Below, in pieces: positions 50,249 through 59,755 of a stretch of 64,000 nt of DNA; within the stretch, counting starts at the first letter, position 1; the number at the start of each line of letters is the position of its first letter. This DNA comes from Hyphomonadaceae bacterium (GTDB taxonomy: Bacteria > Pseudomonadota > Alphaproteobacteria > Caulobacterales > Aquidulcibacteraceae). The stretch is taken from contig JAEUMT010000027.1 of assembly GCA_016791365.1 (NCBI GenBank), forward strand, positions 62,001-126,000, read 5' to 3'. The notes under the pieces were generated by a model that was not told the DNA's origin, searched no databases, and saw only the letters and a program-made list of their open reading frames with translations. Position numbers and translations under genes: made by a program.

Positions 50249-50341
50249 TGCGGCGGCGTAAATTGCCGTTTCGCGGGCAGAGCGGCGATGGACGCGGAAT
50301 GAGTGCATTGTTTTTGCTTGCTTTTATTATGGTTAGCGACG

Positions 50342-50356
50342 TGGCCCGCTGTTTGC
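50342..50356 (+). promoter_or_regulatory. Sigma-54 promoter for fliK
   Basis: TGGCCCG-CTGT-TTGC has the GG-N10-GC spacing and fits the sigma-54 consensus. The start of transcription would be about 50368, some 38 bases before the fliK ATG. Confidence 0.75.
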
Positions 50357-50405
50357 GAGGCGTGCCAGCCAAGCGCGAATTGTGTGCGCTGGGGCCGGGG
50401 GACGT

Positions 50406-51815
50406 ATGGATTTCGCAGCGGAGCCAGTTCGTGAGGCCTTCCCGCAACCGCAAACGCGGTCCGCGTCGTCGAACGTTGCGCCCGCGGACGACAATGGCCG
50501 GTCGTTCGACGACCACCTCGAAGCGGTGAATGGAACGCGGCCCGAGCCCGCGCCTGCGCCAGACGATGACCGGAGCGCGCCGACGGAAGCGCAGTCAGCG
50601 CGCGCGCAAGATCCGGACGCTGCTGACGAAGAAATCGATGTCGAGGCCGCACTTCTGGGCGGCCCTACGCCGCCTGCGCCGCCGCCAGTGATGCAGGCGC
50701 CTGTCGCCATTCAGATCGCCGCCGCGGCGCCCGAGCAAACGGCGCAGACACAACCACACACCGAAGATGCGGCGCTGGCGCCGACCGGCGCCACACAGCC
50801 ACAACAGCTGGCGTCGCCAGCGAAAGACGACGCCGCCGCTATCCCCGCGCAACCCGCGGCGACCAATGAGGCGGCGCACGCCAAAGACAATGGTGTCGAC
50901 GTGAAAGACGCCGCGCCGAAAGCAGCGCAGACAGAGGCCACGCCGCAAACACAACCAAATTCCGCGCCGATCGAAACAGAAGCGGCGCAGGGCGCGGCGC
51001 AACAATCAGCGACGGCGCAGCCACAAATCGCTGACTTGCCACCTGCGGTGCAGCAGGTTTTGGCGGCCAGTGTAGTTCCGGCGCAAACGACGACGCTGTC
51101 AACGCCGCGCTCGAGCAAGGACGCGACGCAGCCCGTTGATGCAAAGGCTGCGCCCGACGCGCGCGACGGCAAGACCGAAACGCCGATATCGCACGCAAAA
51201 GCGCAGGCGGCGAACGCATCGCGCGCGGCCGACAATGGCAAGGTCAGCATCGAAGCCGCCCCTGCTCTGCCGCAGCCGCAGGGCGCGGCGCCCGACGCAT
51301 CACAAATCGCCGAAAACGCAGCGATTTCGACGACCGCCTCACAGGCGGGCACTCATGTGCAGCATGCTTCAGCCGAGACCGGCGCGCAGCGCGCGGCGCC
51401 GGCGGCGCAAGTCGGCCGCGAAATCATCCGCCGCTTCAACGGCGGCACAACCAATTTCGAACTTCGTCTTGATCCGGCCGATCTGGGCCGCGTCGAAGTG
51501 CGCATGGAAGTGACGCGCGATCATCGCGTGACCGCAGTGATCACCGCCGACAATCCGCAAGCGCTGACAGAGCTGGCGCGCGGCGCCCGCGAGCTTGAGC
51601 AGCACCTGCAATCCGCCGGGCTGCAACTGAGCGAAAACGGACTTTCGTTCGATCTGCGCCAGGGTGCGCAAGGCGGCGAAAGCGATACGTCCAATCAAGG
51701 CTCCCGCGGCGGCGGCAATGAAGCCGCGCCACAGGAACAGCAGCAACAAGCGCCTGTTGCGCGACCGATCGGTTACGAGCGGTGGCGTGGCGTGCGCGTA
51801 GATATGATGGTTTGA
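50406..51815 (+). CDS. fliK: Flagellar hook-length control protein FliK
   Basis: The 469-residue protein has a long low-complexity Ala/Gln/Pro-rich N-terminal part (about 1-320), as is typical for a molecular ruler. The conserved C-terminal Flg_hook domain (about 330-430) shows FELRLDPADLGRVEVRMEV and LQSAGLQLSENGLSFDL. ATG 50406 follows a sigma-54 promoter by 50 bases. flgD follows after 10 bp, so fliK-flgD form an operon. Confidence 0.88.
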   Translation: MDFAAEPVREAFPQPQTRSASSNVAPADDNGRSFDDHLEAVNGTRPEPAPAPDDDRSAPTEAQSARAQDPDAADEEIDVEAALLGGPTPPAPPPVMQAPVAIQIAAAAPEQTAQTQPHTEDAALAPTGATQPQQLASPAKDDAAAIPAQPAATNEAAHAKDNGVDVKDAAPKAAQTEATPQTQPNSAPIETEAAQGAAQQSATAQPQIADLPPAVQQVLAASVVPAQTTTLSTPRSSKDATQPVDAKAAPDARDGKTETPISHAKAQAANASRAADNGKVSIEAAPALPQPQGAAPDASQIAENAAISTTASQAGTHVQHASAETGAQRAAPAAQVGREIIRRFNGGTTNFELRLDPADLGRVEVRMEVTRDHRVTAVITADNPQALTELARGARELEQHLQSAGLQLSENGLSFDLRQGAQGGESDTSNQGSRGGGNEAAPQEQQQQAPVARPIGYERWRGVRVDMMV

Positions 51816-51825
51816 GGGCGACGCG

Positions 51826-52491
51826 ATGGCCGTTTCCGGTATCGATCCCACAGTAGCGAGCACAGCGGAATCGGCGTCTTCACGCACGCGATTGTCCGAC
51901 AATTACGACACGTTCCTCGTGTTGTTGACGGCGCAATTGCAGAACCAGGACCCGCTCGCGCCGATGGATTCGACGCAATTCACCCAACAATTGGTGCAGT
52001 TCAGCCAGGTCGAGCAGCAAATCCGCACCAACGAACAACTCGAAGGCCTTGTCGGTCAATACAACGCCGCCGCCGCGGGCGCCGCCCTCTCCTATTTGGG
52101 CAAGGACGCCATCATCTCCGCGGACGAGACGTATCTTGCCAGCGGCGCCGCCAACTGGGCCTATCGCCTGCCGGAAGCGGCGACGTCGATGACGGTCTCG
52201 GTGAAAGATATGCAAGGCCGCACGGTCTATGAATCCACCACCGAAGCGCGCGGCGCCGGCGAACATCTCTTCACATGGGATGGAACCAAGAGCGACGGCG
52301 GCACGGCGACGGATGGCGTCTATCAGGTCGTCATCTCCGCGCAAAATGCAGCGGGCACAGCAATCACGCCGACCATTTCCGTTCGTGAAACCATCATGGG
52401 CGTAGATTTCACGGGAGACACGCCCGTTGTCATCACGCCGGCTGGCACACGCGAATTGAGCACAATCCGCTCAGTGCTCGACAACGGTTGA
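51826..52491 (+). CDS. flgD: Flagellar hook assembly protein FlgD
   Basis: The 221-residue protein has the conserved FlgD N-terminus (NYDTFLVLLTAQLQNQDPLAPMDSTQFTQQLVQFSQVEQQI), a central FlgD Ig-like domain (SMTVSVKDMQGRTVYE) and a Tudor-like tail. It is the scaffold for hook assembly. It follows fliK by 10 bp and is followed by a perfect GC-rich hairpin. Confidence 0.92.
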   Translation: MAVSGIDPTVASTAESASSRTRLSDNYDTFLVLLTAQLQNQDPLAPMDSTQFTQQLVQFSQVEQQIRTNEQLEGLVGQYNAAAAGAALSYLGKDAIISADETYLASGAANWAYRLPEAATSMTVSVKDMQGRTVYESTTEARGAGEHLFTWDGTKSDGGTATDGVYQVVISAQNAAGTAITPTISVRETIMGVDFTGDTPVVITPAGTRELSTIRSVLDNG

Positions 52492-52498
52492 GGAATAC

Positions 52499-52521
52499 GG
52501 CGTCCGCCGAATGCGGACGCC
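52499..52521. terminator. GC-rich hairpin after flgD
   Basis: GGCGTCCGC-CGAAT-GCGGACGCC is a perfect 9-bp stem with a 5-base loop directly after flgD. There is no T-tract, so it may be an attenuator or RNA-stability element rather than a full terminator. Confidence 0.6.
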
Positions 52522-52605
52522 AAACGACGCGCAGAAGCGCTCCATCAGTAGTGAAACATTTTTGCCGCGTTCGATGGGACGCACGCGGCGATGGAGCTGG
52601 GACAT

Positions 52606-53946
52606 ATGTCTATTTATACCGCATTGCGTGCGGGCGTTTCTGGCCTCACCGCCAATTCGAGCGCGCTCGCCGTCATCTCCGACAACATCGCCAACGTGAA
52701 CACGGTTGGCTACAAGCGCGGCGGCGTCGATTTCTCGGCGCTGGTCAACGCGCAGAACTCGAACACGACATATAACGCCGGCGGCGTGCTGCCGCTGACG
52801 CGCCAGCAGATCTCGCTACAGGGCTCGCTTGAGCAGTCACGCTCGCCAACCGACCTCGCGATCTCCGGCGACGGCTTCTTCATCGTGTCGACCAACAACC
52901 AGCAGCTCTCGAACGGCGGTTCGGTGCTGTTCACGCGCGCCGGCTCGTTCACGATCGACGCCGCAGGTTACATGGTCAACGCGCAGGGTTTGTTCTTGCA
53001 AGGCTGGCCTGTTGCTTCCGACGGCAGCGTCACCTCCTCTCCGACGTCACTCTCCGCGATCGAGCCGGTGAACATTTCAGGCGTTGGCGGTTTGGCTGAA
53101 CCAACGGGCAATATCGGCCTGAACGCCAACTTGAATTCTGACCAAGCCGACTACGCCAACGCGCAAGGCGCATACGACGTTGGCGACCTCGCGACGGGCA
53201 CGGTCACGCCGCACTTTGAAAGCTCGCTGGAAATCTACGACAGCTTGGGCGCGGCGCGCACGGTCGCGTTCGGCTTCTTGAAGACGAGCCCCAACACCTG
53301 GCGCGTCGAGGCTTACGCGCGCCCGAACTCCAACATCACGGGCGGCTCAGGCACGGGCGGCCTGCTCGCGGCCGGCATCGTGACGTTCAACACCGATGGC
53401 ACCGTCGCCAGCGTGGCGCCGCACGGCACCGTCTCGACCGCACAAGACATCGACGACGAGTTCACCGTCAACTGGGCGACCTCAACCGGCGCCAGCGCAC
53501 AAGGCGTTACACTCGATCTCAGCACCGGCATGACCCAGTTCGCGAAGAGCTTCGGCGTCACCAGCGTCACGGCTGACGGCGTGCCCCCGGGCGACCTAGT
53601 TGGCCTGGTGCTGGAAGGCGACGGCATGTTGACGGCGCAATTCTCGAACGGCCGCGCGCGCGCTCTCTACCAAGTCCCGCTCGCAACGTTCCTGAACCCG
53701 AACGGTCTCGCCCCGGACCAAGGCGGCGCGTTCCGGACAACGCTGGATTCCGGTCTCTACAATATCAACTCATCGAACGCGGGCGGCGCCGGCCGCATCG
53801 TCTCGGGTGCGCTCGAAGCTTCGAACGTCGATCTCGCGACCGAGTTCACGAGCCTGATCACCACGCAGCGCGCCTACTCCGCAGCGTCCCGCATCATCAC
53901 CACCGCCGACCAGATGCTCGAAGAGCTTTTGATGATCAAACGTTAG
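52606..53946 (+). CDS. flgE: Flagellar hook protein FlgE
   Basis: The 446-residue protein begins MSIYTALRAGVSGLTANSSALAVISDNIANVNTVGYKR (rod/hook N-terminus) and ends ITTQRAYSAASRIITTADQMLEELLMIK (C-terminal hook motif). Start ATG 52606 is preferred over ATG 52591 because GGAG lies before it and the family starts at this Met. It is the hook subunit, assembled under FlgD. It is followed by a hairpin with a T-run and then sciP, the same gene order as in Caulobacter. Confidence 0.93.
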   Translation: MSIYTALRAGVSGLTANSSALAVISDNIANVNTVGYKRGGVDFSALVNAQNSNTTYNAGGVLPLTRQQISLQGSLEQSRSPTDLAISGDGFFIVSTNNQQLSNGGSVLFTRAGSFTIDAAGYMVNAQGLFLQGWPVASDGSVTSSPTSLSAIEPVNISGVGGLAEPTGNIGLNANLNSDQADYANAQGAYDVGDLATGTVTPHFESSLEIYDSLGAARTVAFGFLKTSPNTWRVEAYARPNSNITGGSGTGGLLAAGIVTFNTDGTVASVAPHGTVSTAQDIDDEFTVNWATSTGASAQGVTLDLSTGMTQFAKSFGVTSVTADGVPPGDLVGLVLEGDGMLTAQFSNGRARALYQVPLATFLNPNGLAPDQGGAFRTTLDSGLYNINSSNAGGAGRIVSGALEASNVDLATEFTSLITTQRAYSAASRIITTADQMLEELLMIKR

Positions 53947-53949
53947 GTT

Positions 53950-54013
53950 GAAGCGTGGCTCGGATAAGAAATGAGTAAGAGACTCATGTTCTAATTCGAG
54001 ACACGCTTCTTTT
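53950..54013 (+). terminator. Two-part hairpin terminator after flgE
   Basis: The outer stem is GAAGCGTG-gCTCG (53950-53962) with CGAG-a-CACGCTTC (53997-54009), one mismatch. The inner stem is ATGAGT/ACTCAT (53971-53976, 53982-53987). TTTT (54010-54013) follows, giving a good rho-independent terminator. Confidence 0.7.
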
Positions 54014-54088
54014 CCCAATTCGCCGTGCGTCTTAGCCGTTTCTTTAGCGATCCAAGTTATGGTGGGTTGCTAAGAAGGAGAAAGGCGC

Positions 54089-54370
54089 ATGCAGAAGCAA
54101 CGCCGTTATGATGGGGTGGTGATGGGTCCCGATGGGAATCCCCTCACTTTGGACGATCTGCCGCCGGCCGGTACGACCCGTTGGGTCATCCGTCGCAAGG
54201 CGGAAGTTGTCGCTGCGGTTCGCGGCGGCCTGCTCACTATGGAAGACGCCTGCCAGCGCTACGGCCTCTCGGAAGAAGAGTTCGACGCCTGGCGGAAGTC
54301 GATCGAAAAGCATGGCCTCCCTGGCTTGCGCACCACGCGCATCCAGCACTACCGCGCGGCCGGCGTCTAA
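54089..54370 (+). CDS. sciP: CtrA inhibitor SciP (DUF1153)
   Basis: The 93-residue protein has the DUF1153 core: GPDGNPLTLDDLPP, RWVIRRKAEVVAAVRGGLLTMEDACQRYGLSEEEFDAWRKSIEKHGLPGLRTTRIQHYR. SciP binds the cell-cycle master regulator CtrA and blocks its transcriptional activation. Its location between flgE and fliF is the same as in Caulobacter. It is preceded by AAGGAG (54076-54081) and followed by a strong rho-independent terminator. Confidence 0.93.
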   Translation: MQKQRRYDGVVMGPDGNPLTLDDLPPAGTTRWVIRRKAEVVAAVRGGLLTMEDACQRYGLSEEEFDAWRKSIEKHGLPGLRTTRIQHYRAAGV

Positions 54371-54426
54371 CAGACGCCCGGCTGCTCCGGCGGCATTCGA
54401 TCTGTAAGCACCAAGGCTTTCAAAGG

Positions 54427-54452
54427 CCCCCGCTCTCCCGGCGGGGGTCTTT
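54427..54452 (+). terminator. Rho-independent terminator after sciP
   Basis: CCCCCGC-TCTCCCG-GCGGGGG followed by TCTTT. The stem is 7 bp with no mismatch. Confidence 0.85.
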
Positions 54453-54469
54453 GCGCGTGCTGGCTTCTT

Positions 54470-54568
54470 CTCTTGGACCGCCGGCGAGACGCCGACGCTA
54501 CTGCCAAATATCACGCGCCTGAGTGCGTGGATGGGCCGGTCGCCGGCGAGACGCCGGCGGTCCAAGAG
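54470..54568. repeat. GGACCGCCGG palindromic repeat upstream of fliF
   Basis: CTCTTGGACCGCCGGCGAGACGCC (left) and GGCGAGACGCCGGCGGTCCAAGAG (right) flank an internal 50 bases. The copy separates the sciP terminator from the fliF promoter region. Confidence 0.8.
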
Positions 54569-54576
54569 CATCGTGG

Positions 54577-54591
54577 TTAACGGTTGTTTCA
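54577..54591 (+). promoter_or_regulatory. CtrA-box-like site upstream of fliF
   Basis: TTAA (54577-54580), seven bases, TTCA (54588-54591), one mismatch from the CtrA consensus TTAA-N7-TTAA. In Caulobacter fliF is a CtrA-dependent class II promoter. The match is weak. Confidence 0.35.
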
Positions 54592-54598
54592 CTCGCGG

Positions 54599-54617
54599 CC
54601 CGGCAAATTCTGCCGAC
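54599..54617. promoter_or_regulatory. FlbD/ftr-like palindrome at the fliF promoter
   Basis: CCCGGCAAATTCTGCCGAC shares 7+7 arm positions (two changes at the right end) with the flgK/fliK sites. It lies just downstream of the CtrA-like box and 70 bp before fliF, in the position of the FlbD repression site of the fliF promoter in Caulobacter. Confidence 0.5.
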
Positions 54618-54686
54618 CGGTGAGATTTGCCCAGTGATTCCATCATGTGATTCTGGGTGCGCTTGCCGTGTGTGCAGAGGGCCGGC

Positions 54687-56300
54687 GTGAACTTCACTCA
54701 AATGCTTCTCAAGGCGGGGCCGACGCGATTGTTCGCGGCGCTTGGCATCGCGGCGGTGGTTGCGGCCCTGCTCTTCACGCTGTTCTTCCGCATGGGTGGC
54801 GAGGCGAAGGCGCTGCTGTTCGCCGGCGTCGAGACACGCGAGATGGCGGAGATCACGCAGCGTCTTGAAGCGGCCGATATCCCTTACGAGATCCGGGAGG
54901 ATGGCGGCTCGATCTATGTGGCGCGCTCGGAGGTGTTCAACGCGCGCATGATGCTCTCGGCCGATGGCCTGCCCTCGCGCGGCTCGATTGGCTACGAGAT
55001 CTTCGACGAACCGGATGCGCTCGGCCAAACGCAGTTCCAACAGAACATCAATCGCCTGCGCGCGCTGGAAGGCGAACTTTCGCGTACAATCGGCTCGCTG
55101 GATGGCGTCGCCTCGGCGCGCGTTCACCTCGTTCTTCCCGAGCGCCAGCTCTTCGCCCGCGAAACCGAGCAACCGACGGCGTCGATCGTCATTCAGCTGC
55201 GCCGCGATGAGCTGACCGCGGGCCAGGTGCGCGCCATCCGCAATCTCGTCGCCAGCGCCACGCCAGGGCTCAGCGCCAACCGCGTCACCATCGTCGATGA
55301 GACCGGCCGCCTCCTCGCGGCGGCGCAATCGGGTGAAGACGGAGCGGCGGAGGGCATCGACGCGCGCCAGGTCGCGATGGAAGACCGCGTGCGCCGCACC
55401 GTGACCGACATCGTCGAAGGCATCGTTGGCCAGGGGAACGCGCGCGTTCAGGTCTCGGCGGAGATGGACTTCAATCGCGTCAGCGAAACGCGCCAGACGT
55501 TCGACCCAGAAGGCCGCGTCGTGCGATCGACGTCTTCGACTGAGGAAACCGGCCGCTCAGGTGAAAACTCACGCGGCACGACGGCGGCGGCCAATGTGCC
55601 GGATGCAGGCACGGCCGGTTCAGGCGGCGGCTCGCAGAACGAGAACAATTCGAGCCAAGAGACAATCAATTACGAAATTTCAAACACGACGCGCACGGAA
55701 GTCAGCGAGGGCGGCCGCATTCGTCGCCTCTCGGTTGCGGTTGCGGTCAATGGCACTTCAACGCCCGGGGCGGATGGCGCCGAGGCGACGTACGCGCCGC
55801 GCACGGAAGAAGAGATGCAGCGCTTGACGGCGCTTGTGAGGTCCGCCGTTGGATTCAACCAGGAGCGCGGCGACATCGTTGAAGTCGTGAACACGCAATT
55901 CGCCAGCCTCGCCCCCGGCGGCGCCGCGGCGGCGGCGCCTGGCATGTTTGACTTCCTGGGCAACCTCGACGTGATGCGCATCATCGAGATCGTCGCGGCG
56001 CTCATTGCGGCGCTGGCGTTCACGTTCTTCGTGCTTCGTCCGCTGGTTGGCGGCCTGCTGCGTGGCGGGGCGAGCGCGGCCAACGCCGGGGCGGTCCCGG
56101 CGCTCGCAGGCCCATCGCCGTCCGGCGGCGGCGCGGCGGTCGGGCTGCCGGCGCCCGAGGGCGGAAGGGACGACGGCATCGACATCGCACAGATCAACGG
56201 CCGCGTTCGGGCGTCGTCAGTGAAGAAGGTGGCGGAAGTGGTTGATCAGCACCCCGATGAATCGGTGCAGATCATTCGCGGCTGGCTGAACAACGCATAG
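54687..56300 (+). CDS. fliF: Flagellar MS-ring protein FliF
   Basis: The 537-residue protein has two transmembrane helices (about 13-35 and 430-455) framing the periplasmic ring-building domains ([45 protein letters not shown]). The C-terminal tail is the FliG-binding motif region. GTG 54687 is preferred because AGAGG lies six bases upstream. The ATG at 54657 is less likely. It opens the fliF-fliG-fliH-fliN-flbD operon. Confidence 0.92.
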   Translation: MNFTQMLLKAGPTRLFAALGIAAVVAALLFTLFFRMGGEAKALLFAGVETREMAEITQRLEAADIPYEIREDGGSIYVARSEVFNARMMLSADGLPSRGSIGYEIFDEPDALGQTQFQQNINRLRALEGELSRTIGSLDGVASARVHLVLPERQLFARETEQPTASIVIQLRRDELTAGQVRAIRNLVASATPGLSANRVTIVDETGRLLAAAQSGEDGAAEGIDARQVAMEDRVRRTVTDIVEGIVGQGNARVQVSAEMDFNRVSETRQTFDPEGRVVRSTSSTEETGRSGENSRGTTAAANVPDAGTAGSGGGSQNENNSSQETINYEISNTTRTEVSEGGRIRRLSVAVAVNGTSTPGADGAEATYAPRTEEEMQRLTALVRSAVGFNQERGDIVEVVNTQFASLAPGGAAAAAPGMFDFLGNLDVMRIIEIVAALIAALAFTFFVLRPLVGGLLRGGASAANAGAVPALAGPSPSGGGAAVGLPAPEGGRDDGIDIAQINGRVRASSVKKVAEVVDQHPDESVQIIRGWLNNA

Positions 56301-56304
56301 CGCC

Positions 56305-57366
56305 ATGAACGCACTCGCCCGCCCCTCGCCCGCCGACAACCGCCCCGAACCGGCAACGACATCTGTCGATCTCTCGCGCTATTCCGGAGCGGAGAAGGCC
56401 GCGATCATCCTCATGGCGCTTGGCGAAGACGCCAAGAAGCTCTGGCAAGTGATGGACGAGGATGAGATCAAAGAGGTCTCCCAGGCCATGGCGTCCTTGG
56501 GCGTCGTGCCTTCGGCCGTGGTCGAAGCCTTGGTGCACGAATTTATTCAGCGTCTCTCCGGCGCCGGCGCGATCATGGGATCGGTCGAGCAGACGCAGCG
56601 CATGCTGATGCAAATTCTTCCCAAGGAAAAAGTCGACGCCTTGATGGAAGAAATTCGCGGCCCCGCGGGCCGCAACATCTGGGACAAGCTCGCCAACGTG
56701 CACGAGACGGTGCTGGCGAGCTATTTGAAGAATGAATATCCGCAAACAGTCGCGGTGGTGCTGGCGAAGGTGCGCCCCGAGCACGCCGCAAAGGTGCTTG
56801 CCGAACTGCCGCAGGATTTCGCGGCCGAATGCGTGATGCGCATGCTGGCCATGGAGCCCGTGCAACGCGATATTCTTGAAAAGGTCGAAACCACGCTCCG
56901 CACCGAGTTCATGTCGAACCTGGCGCGCACCTCGAAGCGCGACAGCCACGAATTGATGGCCGACATCTTCAACAACTTCGATCGCCAAACAGAGTCGCGC
57001 TTCATGGGCGCGCTGGAAGGCAAGAGCAACGAGAGCGCCGATCGCATCAAGGCGCTCATGTTCGTGTTCGAAGACCTCGGGAAACTGGATTCCGGCGGCA
57101 TCCAAACGCTGCTGCGCGCGGTCGACAAATCCGACCTCGCGCTTGGGCTCAAGGGCGCGTCTGACACGCTGCGCAATCTCTTCTTCTCGAACATGTCCGA
57201 ACGCGGCGGAAAATTGTTGAAGGACGAAATGGCGTCGATGGGCCCTGTGCGCCTGAAAGACGTCGACGCGGCGCAAACGCGCATGGTCGCGATTGCGAAA
57301 GACTTGTCGGCGCGCGGCGAAATCCTGCTCTCGGACGGCAAGTCGGAAGATGAGCTGATCTACTGA
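56305..57366 (+). CDS. fliG: Flagellar rotor/switch protein FliG
   Basis: The 353-residue protein begins with the FliF-binding part ([31 protein letters not shown]) and ends with the torque-generating charged C-terminal domain ([57 protein letters not shown]). The EHPQ-like motif reads NEYPQT, typical of FliG-M. Its stop overlaps the fliH start. Confidence 0.95.
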   Translation: MNALARPSPADNRPEPATTSVDLSRYSGAEKAAIILMALGEDAKKLWQVMDEDEIKEVSQAMASLGVVPSAVVEALVHEFIQRLSGAGAIMGSVEQTQRMLMQILPKEKVDALMEEIRGPAGRNIWDKLANVHETVLASYLKNEYPQTVAVVLAKVRPEHAAKVLAELPQDFAAECVMRMLAMEPVQRDILEKVETTLRTEFMSNLARTSKRDSHELMADIFNNFDRQTESRFMGALEGKSNESADRIKALMFVFEDLGKLDSGGIQTLLRAVDKSDLALGLKGASDTLRNLFFSNMSERGGKLLKDEMASMGPVRLKDVDAAQTRMVAIAKDLSARGEILLSDGKSEDELIY

Positions 57367-57977
57367 TGAGCAATATTCGCAAATACGCCTTCGACACCGA
57401 GTTTGCCGCGGATGGCGGAATCCTCCGTGAGTCAGCCAAGCGGATCACCGCCGACGACGTGCAGGTCGCCATCGCGGATGGCTACGAGCGCGGCAAAGGC
57501 GACGCAACGGCGCAAGCTGAGCGCAGAACGGCGGCGGCGCTCGAGGCGATCGCCGACGCGACGTCCGCCGTATTGACCCGCTTGAATGTTGAGAGCCAGG
57601 CGATGCGCGTCGAAGCCGCCAGCGTCGCAATGGCGGCGGCGCGCAAGATCGCGGGCGCGGCGCTTGACGGCTTCGGCGTCGAGCGAGCGGCGCAAGCGAT
57701 CGAAGCTGCAATGGATTCGCTTCGCCACCACCCTCGCCTCGTTGTGAAACTGCCGCCCGACGTGGCCGAAGAGCTCAAGCCACGCATTACCGAGATGTGC
57801 GAAACACACGCTTACGCGAGCGCCGTGCTGGTGCGCGCCGAGGCTAGCTTGAAGACCGGCGAAGTGGTGATCGACTGGTCCGACGGAGTCATCGCGATTG
57901 ATCCGGCCGACGCCGCAAAACGCATTGAAGATCTAATCGACGCCGCACTCGCGACGCCGCACGAGGCCCATTCATGA
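57366..57977 (+). CDS. fliH: Flagellar assembly protein FliH/FlbE
   Basis: The 203-residue protein lies between fliG and fliN, the position of FlbE/FliH in Caulobacter. The C-terminal half resembles the FliH/YscL stator domain of the type III export ATPase (LVVKLPPDVAEELKPRITEMCETHAYASAVLVRAEASLKTGEVVIDWSDGVI). The N-terminal half is helical, with Ala-rich coils. It overlaps fliN by four bases. Confidence 0.87.
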   Translation: MSNIRKYAFDTEFAADGGILRESAKRITADDVQVAIADGYERGKGDATAQAERRTAAALEAIADATSAVLTRLNVESQAMRVEAASVAMAAARKIAGAALDGFGVERAAQAIEAAMDSLRHHPRLVVKLPPDVAEELKPRITEMCETHAYASAVLVRAEASLKTGEVVIDWSDGVIAIDPADAAKRIEDLIDAALATPHEAHS

Positions 57978-58297
57978 GCGATATGAAGCTAGACGAATTC
58001 CAACCCACGCCGGAATCGCCCGCGGCGGCGGACCATTCCGAGCGCAGCGCAGCCGATTTGGCCGCCGTATATGACGTGCCCGTCCACATCCAGGCGGTGC
58101 TTGGCCGCGCCAACATGGAAGTGGCTTCGCTGCTGCGCCTGAACCGAGGCTCGGTGATCGAGCTCGACCGCAAGGTTGGCGAAGCCATCGACATCTACGT
58201 GAACAACCGATTGGTTGCGCGCGGCGAAGTCGTCGTTGTCGACGAGCGCCTTGGCGTGACCATGACGGAAATCATTAAGGACGGCGACGTCGCTTAA
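57974..58297 (+). CDS. fliN: Flagellar motor switch protein FliN
   Basis: The 107-residue protein has a SpoA domain: DVPVHIQAVLGRANMEVASLLRLNRGSVIELDRKVGEAIDIYVNNRLVARGEVVVVDERLGVTMTEII. It is a standard FliN; the adjacent fliM is not in the window. It overlaps fliH by four bases. Confidence 0.95.
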   Translation: MSDMKLDEFQPTPESPAAADHSERSAADLAAVYDVPVHIQAVLGRANMEVASLLRLNRGSVIELDRKVGEAIDIYVNNRLVARGEVVVVDERLGVTMTEIIKDGDVA

Positions 58298-58321
58298 GAG
58301 CGGCTGCGCAGGAGAACGGAA

Positions 58322-59674
58322 ATGCGACTACTCATCGTCGGCCCGCTCGGAGGACAAATCTCCGCCGCCACGAAGATCGCCATGGATCACGGCGCCAAAG
58401 TCGCGCACGTGGACACGATCGAGCAAGCGACGAGCGCCTTGCGCGCCGGCCGCGGCGCCGATCTGCTGATGGTGGACGCGCGGCTCGACATCGCCGCGCT
58501 GATCGGCGCCAATGAAGCCGAGCATATCGTGGTGCCGATCGTTGCCGCCGGCGTCGGCGTCGATCCGATGATCGCGGCAAGATCCATTCGCGCTGGCGCA
58601 CGCGAATACATCTCCCTGCCGCCCGACGCTGAGCTGATCGCAGCCGTGCTCGCCGCGGTGTGCGATGATGAGCGCCCTCTGATCGCCGCCGATCAGGCGA
58701 TGAAGCAGGTCGTGACGCTCGCCGATCAGATCGCCGCCTCGGACGCCTCAATCATGATCACGGGCGAAAGCGGCGTCGGCAAGGAAGTGTTGGCGCGATA
58801 CGTCCATAAGAAGTCGAAGCGCAAGGATAAGCCGTTCATCGCGGTCAACTGCGCGGCGATCCCGGAGCAACTGCTTGAGTCCGAACTTTTCGGGCATGAG
58901 AAAGGCGCCTTTACGGGCGCCGTCGCGCGCCGCATCGGCAAATTCGAGGAGGCGGACGGCGGCACTTTGCTGCTCGACGAAATCTCGGAAATGGATTTGC
59001 GTTTGCAATCGAAGCTGCTGCGCGCGCTGCAGGAGCGCGTGATTGACCGCGTTGGCGGTTCAAAGCCCGTGCCCGTGAACATTCGCGTCCTGGCGACTTC
59101 AAACCGCGACCTCAACGCTCTGGTTCGCGCCAATGAATTTCGCGAGGATTTGCTCTATCGCCTCAACGTCGTGAACCTGCGGATTCCGCCATTGCGCGAG
59201 CGCCGCGAAGACCTCTCGGCCCTGTCGCAGTTCTTCATCGACAAATACGCGCGCTCAAATGGACGCCCGGCCCGAAAGCTCTCCCGTGATGGCCTGGCGC
59301 AAGTCATGGAGCACAGGTGGCCGGGGAACGTGCGTGAGCTTGAGAATGCGATGCACCGCGCGGTGCTGCTCGCGAATGGCGAAGAGGTTGGCGCCGATGC
59401 GATCCGCGCTCCGGATGGAGCGCCTGTGGGCGCGCGTGACGCGACCGGCGAAGCCATTGAAGCGGCGCAGGTTGCGGCGCGCAATCTTGTTGGCCGGACG
59501 GTGGCGGAAGTCGAACAGGATTTGATCCTGGAGACACTGACGCATTGCCTCGGCAATCGTACACACGCGGCCAACATCCTCGGCATTTCGATCCGGACAT
59601 TGCGGAACAAGTTGAAGCAATATTCCGACGAAGGCTTGCGCATCCCGCCGCCGCCGACCGGCCAGGCAGCGTGA
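58322..59674 (+). CDS. flbD: Sigma-54-dependent flagellar regulator FlbD
   Basis: The 450-residue protein has a receiver-like N-terminal domain (about 1-118; Asp 52 in LMVDARLD), a sigma-54 AAA+ domain with Walker A GESGVGKE (148-155) and the sigma-54 contact loop GAFTGA (195-200), and a Fis-type HTH at the C-terminus (HCLGNRTHAANILGISIRTLRNKLKQY). In Caulobacter FlbD activates late flagellar genes and represses fliF. Three FlbD-like palindromes near flgK, fliK and fliF and two sigma-54 promoters are visible in this window. Confidence 0.95.
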   Translation: MRLLIVGPLGGQISAATKIAMDHGAKVAHVDTIEQATSALRAGRGADLLMVDARLDIAALIGANEAEHIVVPIVAAGVGVDPMIAARSIRAGAREYISLPPDAELIAAVLAAVCDDERPLIAADQAMKQVVTLADQIAASDASIMITGESGVGKEVLARYVHKKSKRKDKPFIAVNCAAIPEQLLESELFGHEKGAFTGAVARRIGKFEEADGGTLLLDEISEMDLRLQSKLLRALQERVIDRVGGSKPVPVNIRVLATSNRDLNALVRANEFREDLLYRLNVVNLRIPPLRERREDLSALSQFFIDKYARSNGRPARKLSRDGLAQVMEHRWPGNVRELENAMHRAVLLANGEEVGADAIRAPDGAPVGARDATGEAIEAAQVAARNLVGRTVAEVEQDLILETLTHCLGNRTHAANILGISIRTLRNKLKQYSDEGLRIPPPPTGQAA

Positions 59675-59755
59675 TGTTGGCGCTCCTAAACTGCTTTCAC
59701 GGGTTGAGTGCTGGCTTTCGCCGGACTTTCCCCCTCCGGCGCGCTTCGCTCGCCA

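Noticed and set aside
52576-52590. Sigma-54 promoter TGGGACG-CACG-CGGC for flgE
   Set aside because: The -12 part is CGGC and the predicted start site would be only a few bases before the flgE ATG.
54498-55328. Minus-strand frame opposite fliF
   Set aside because: It is antisense to a well-supported MS-ring gene, partly covers a palindromic repeat and shows no domain.
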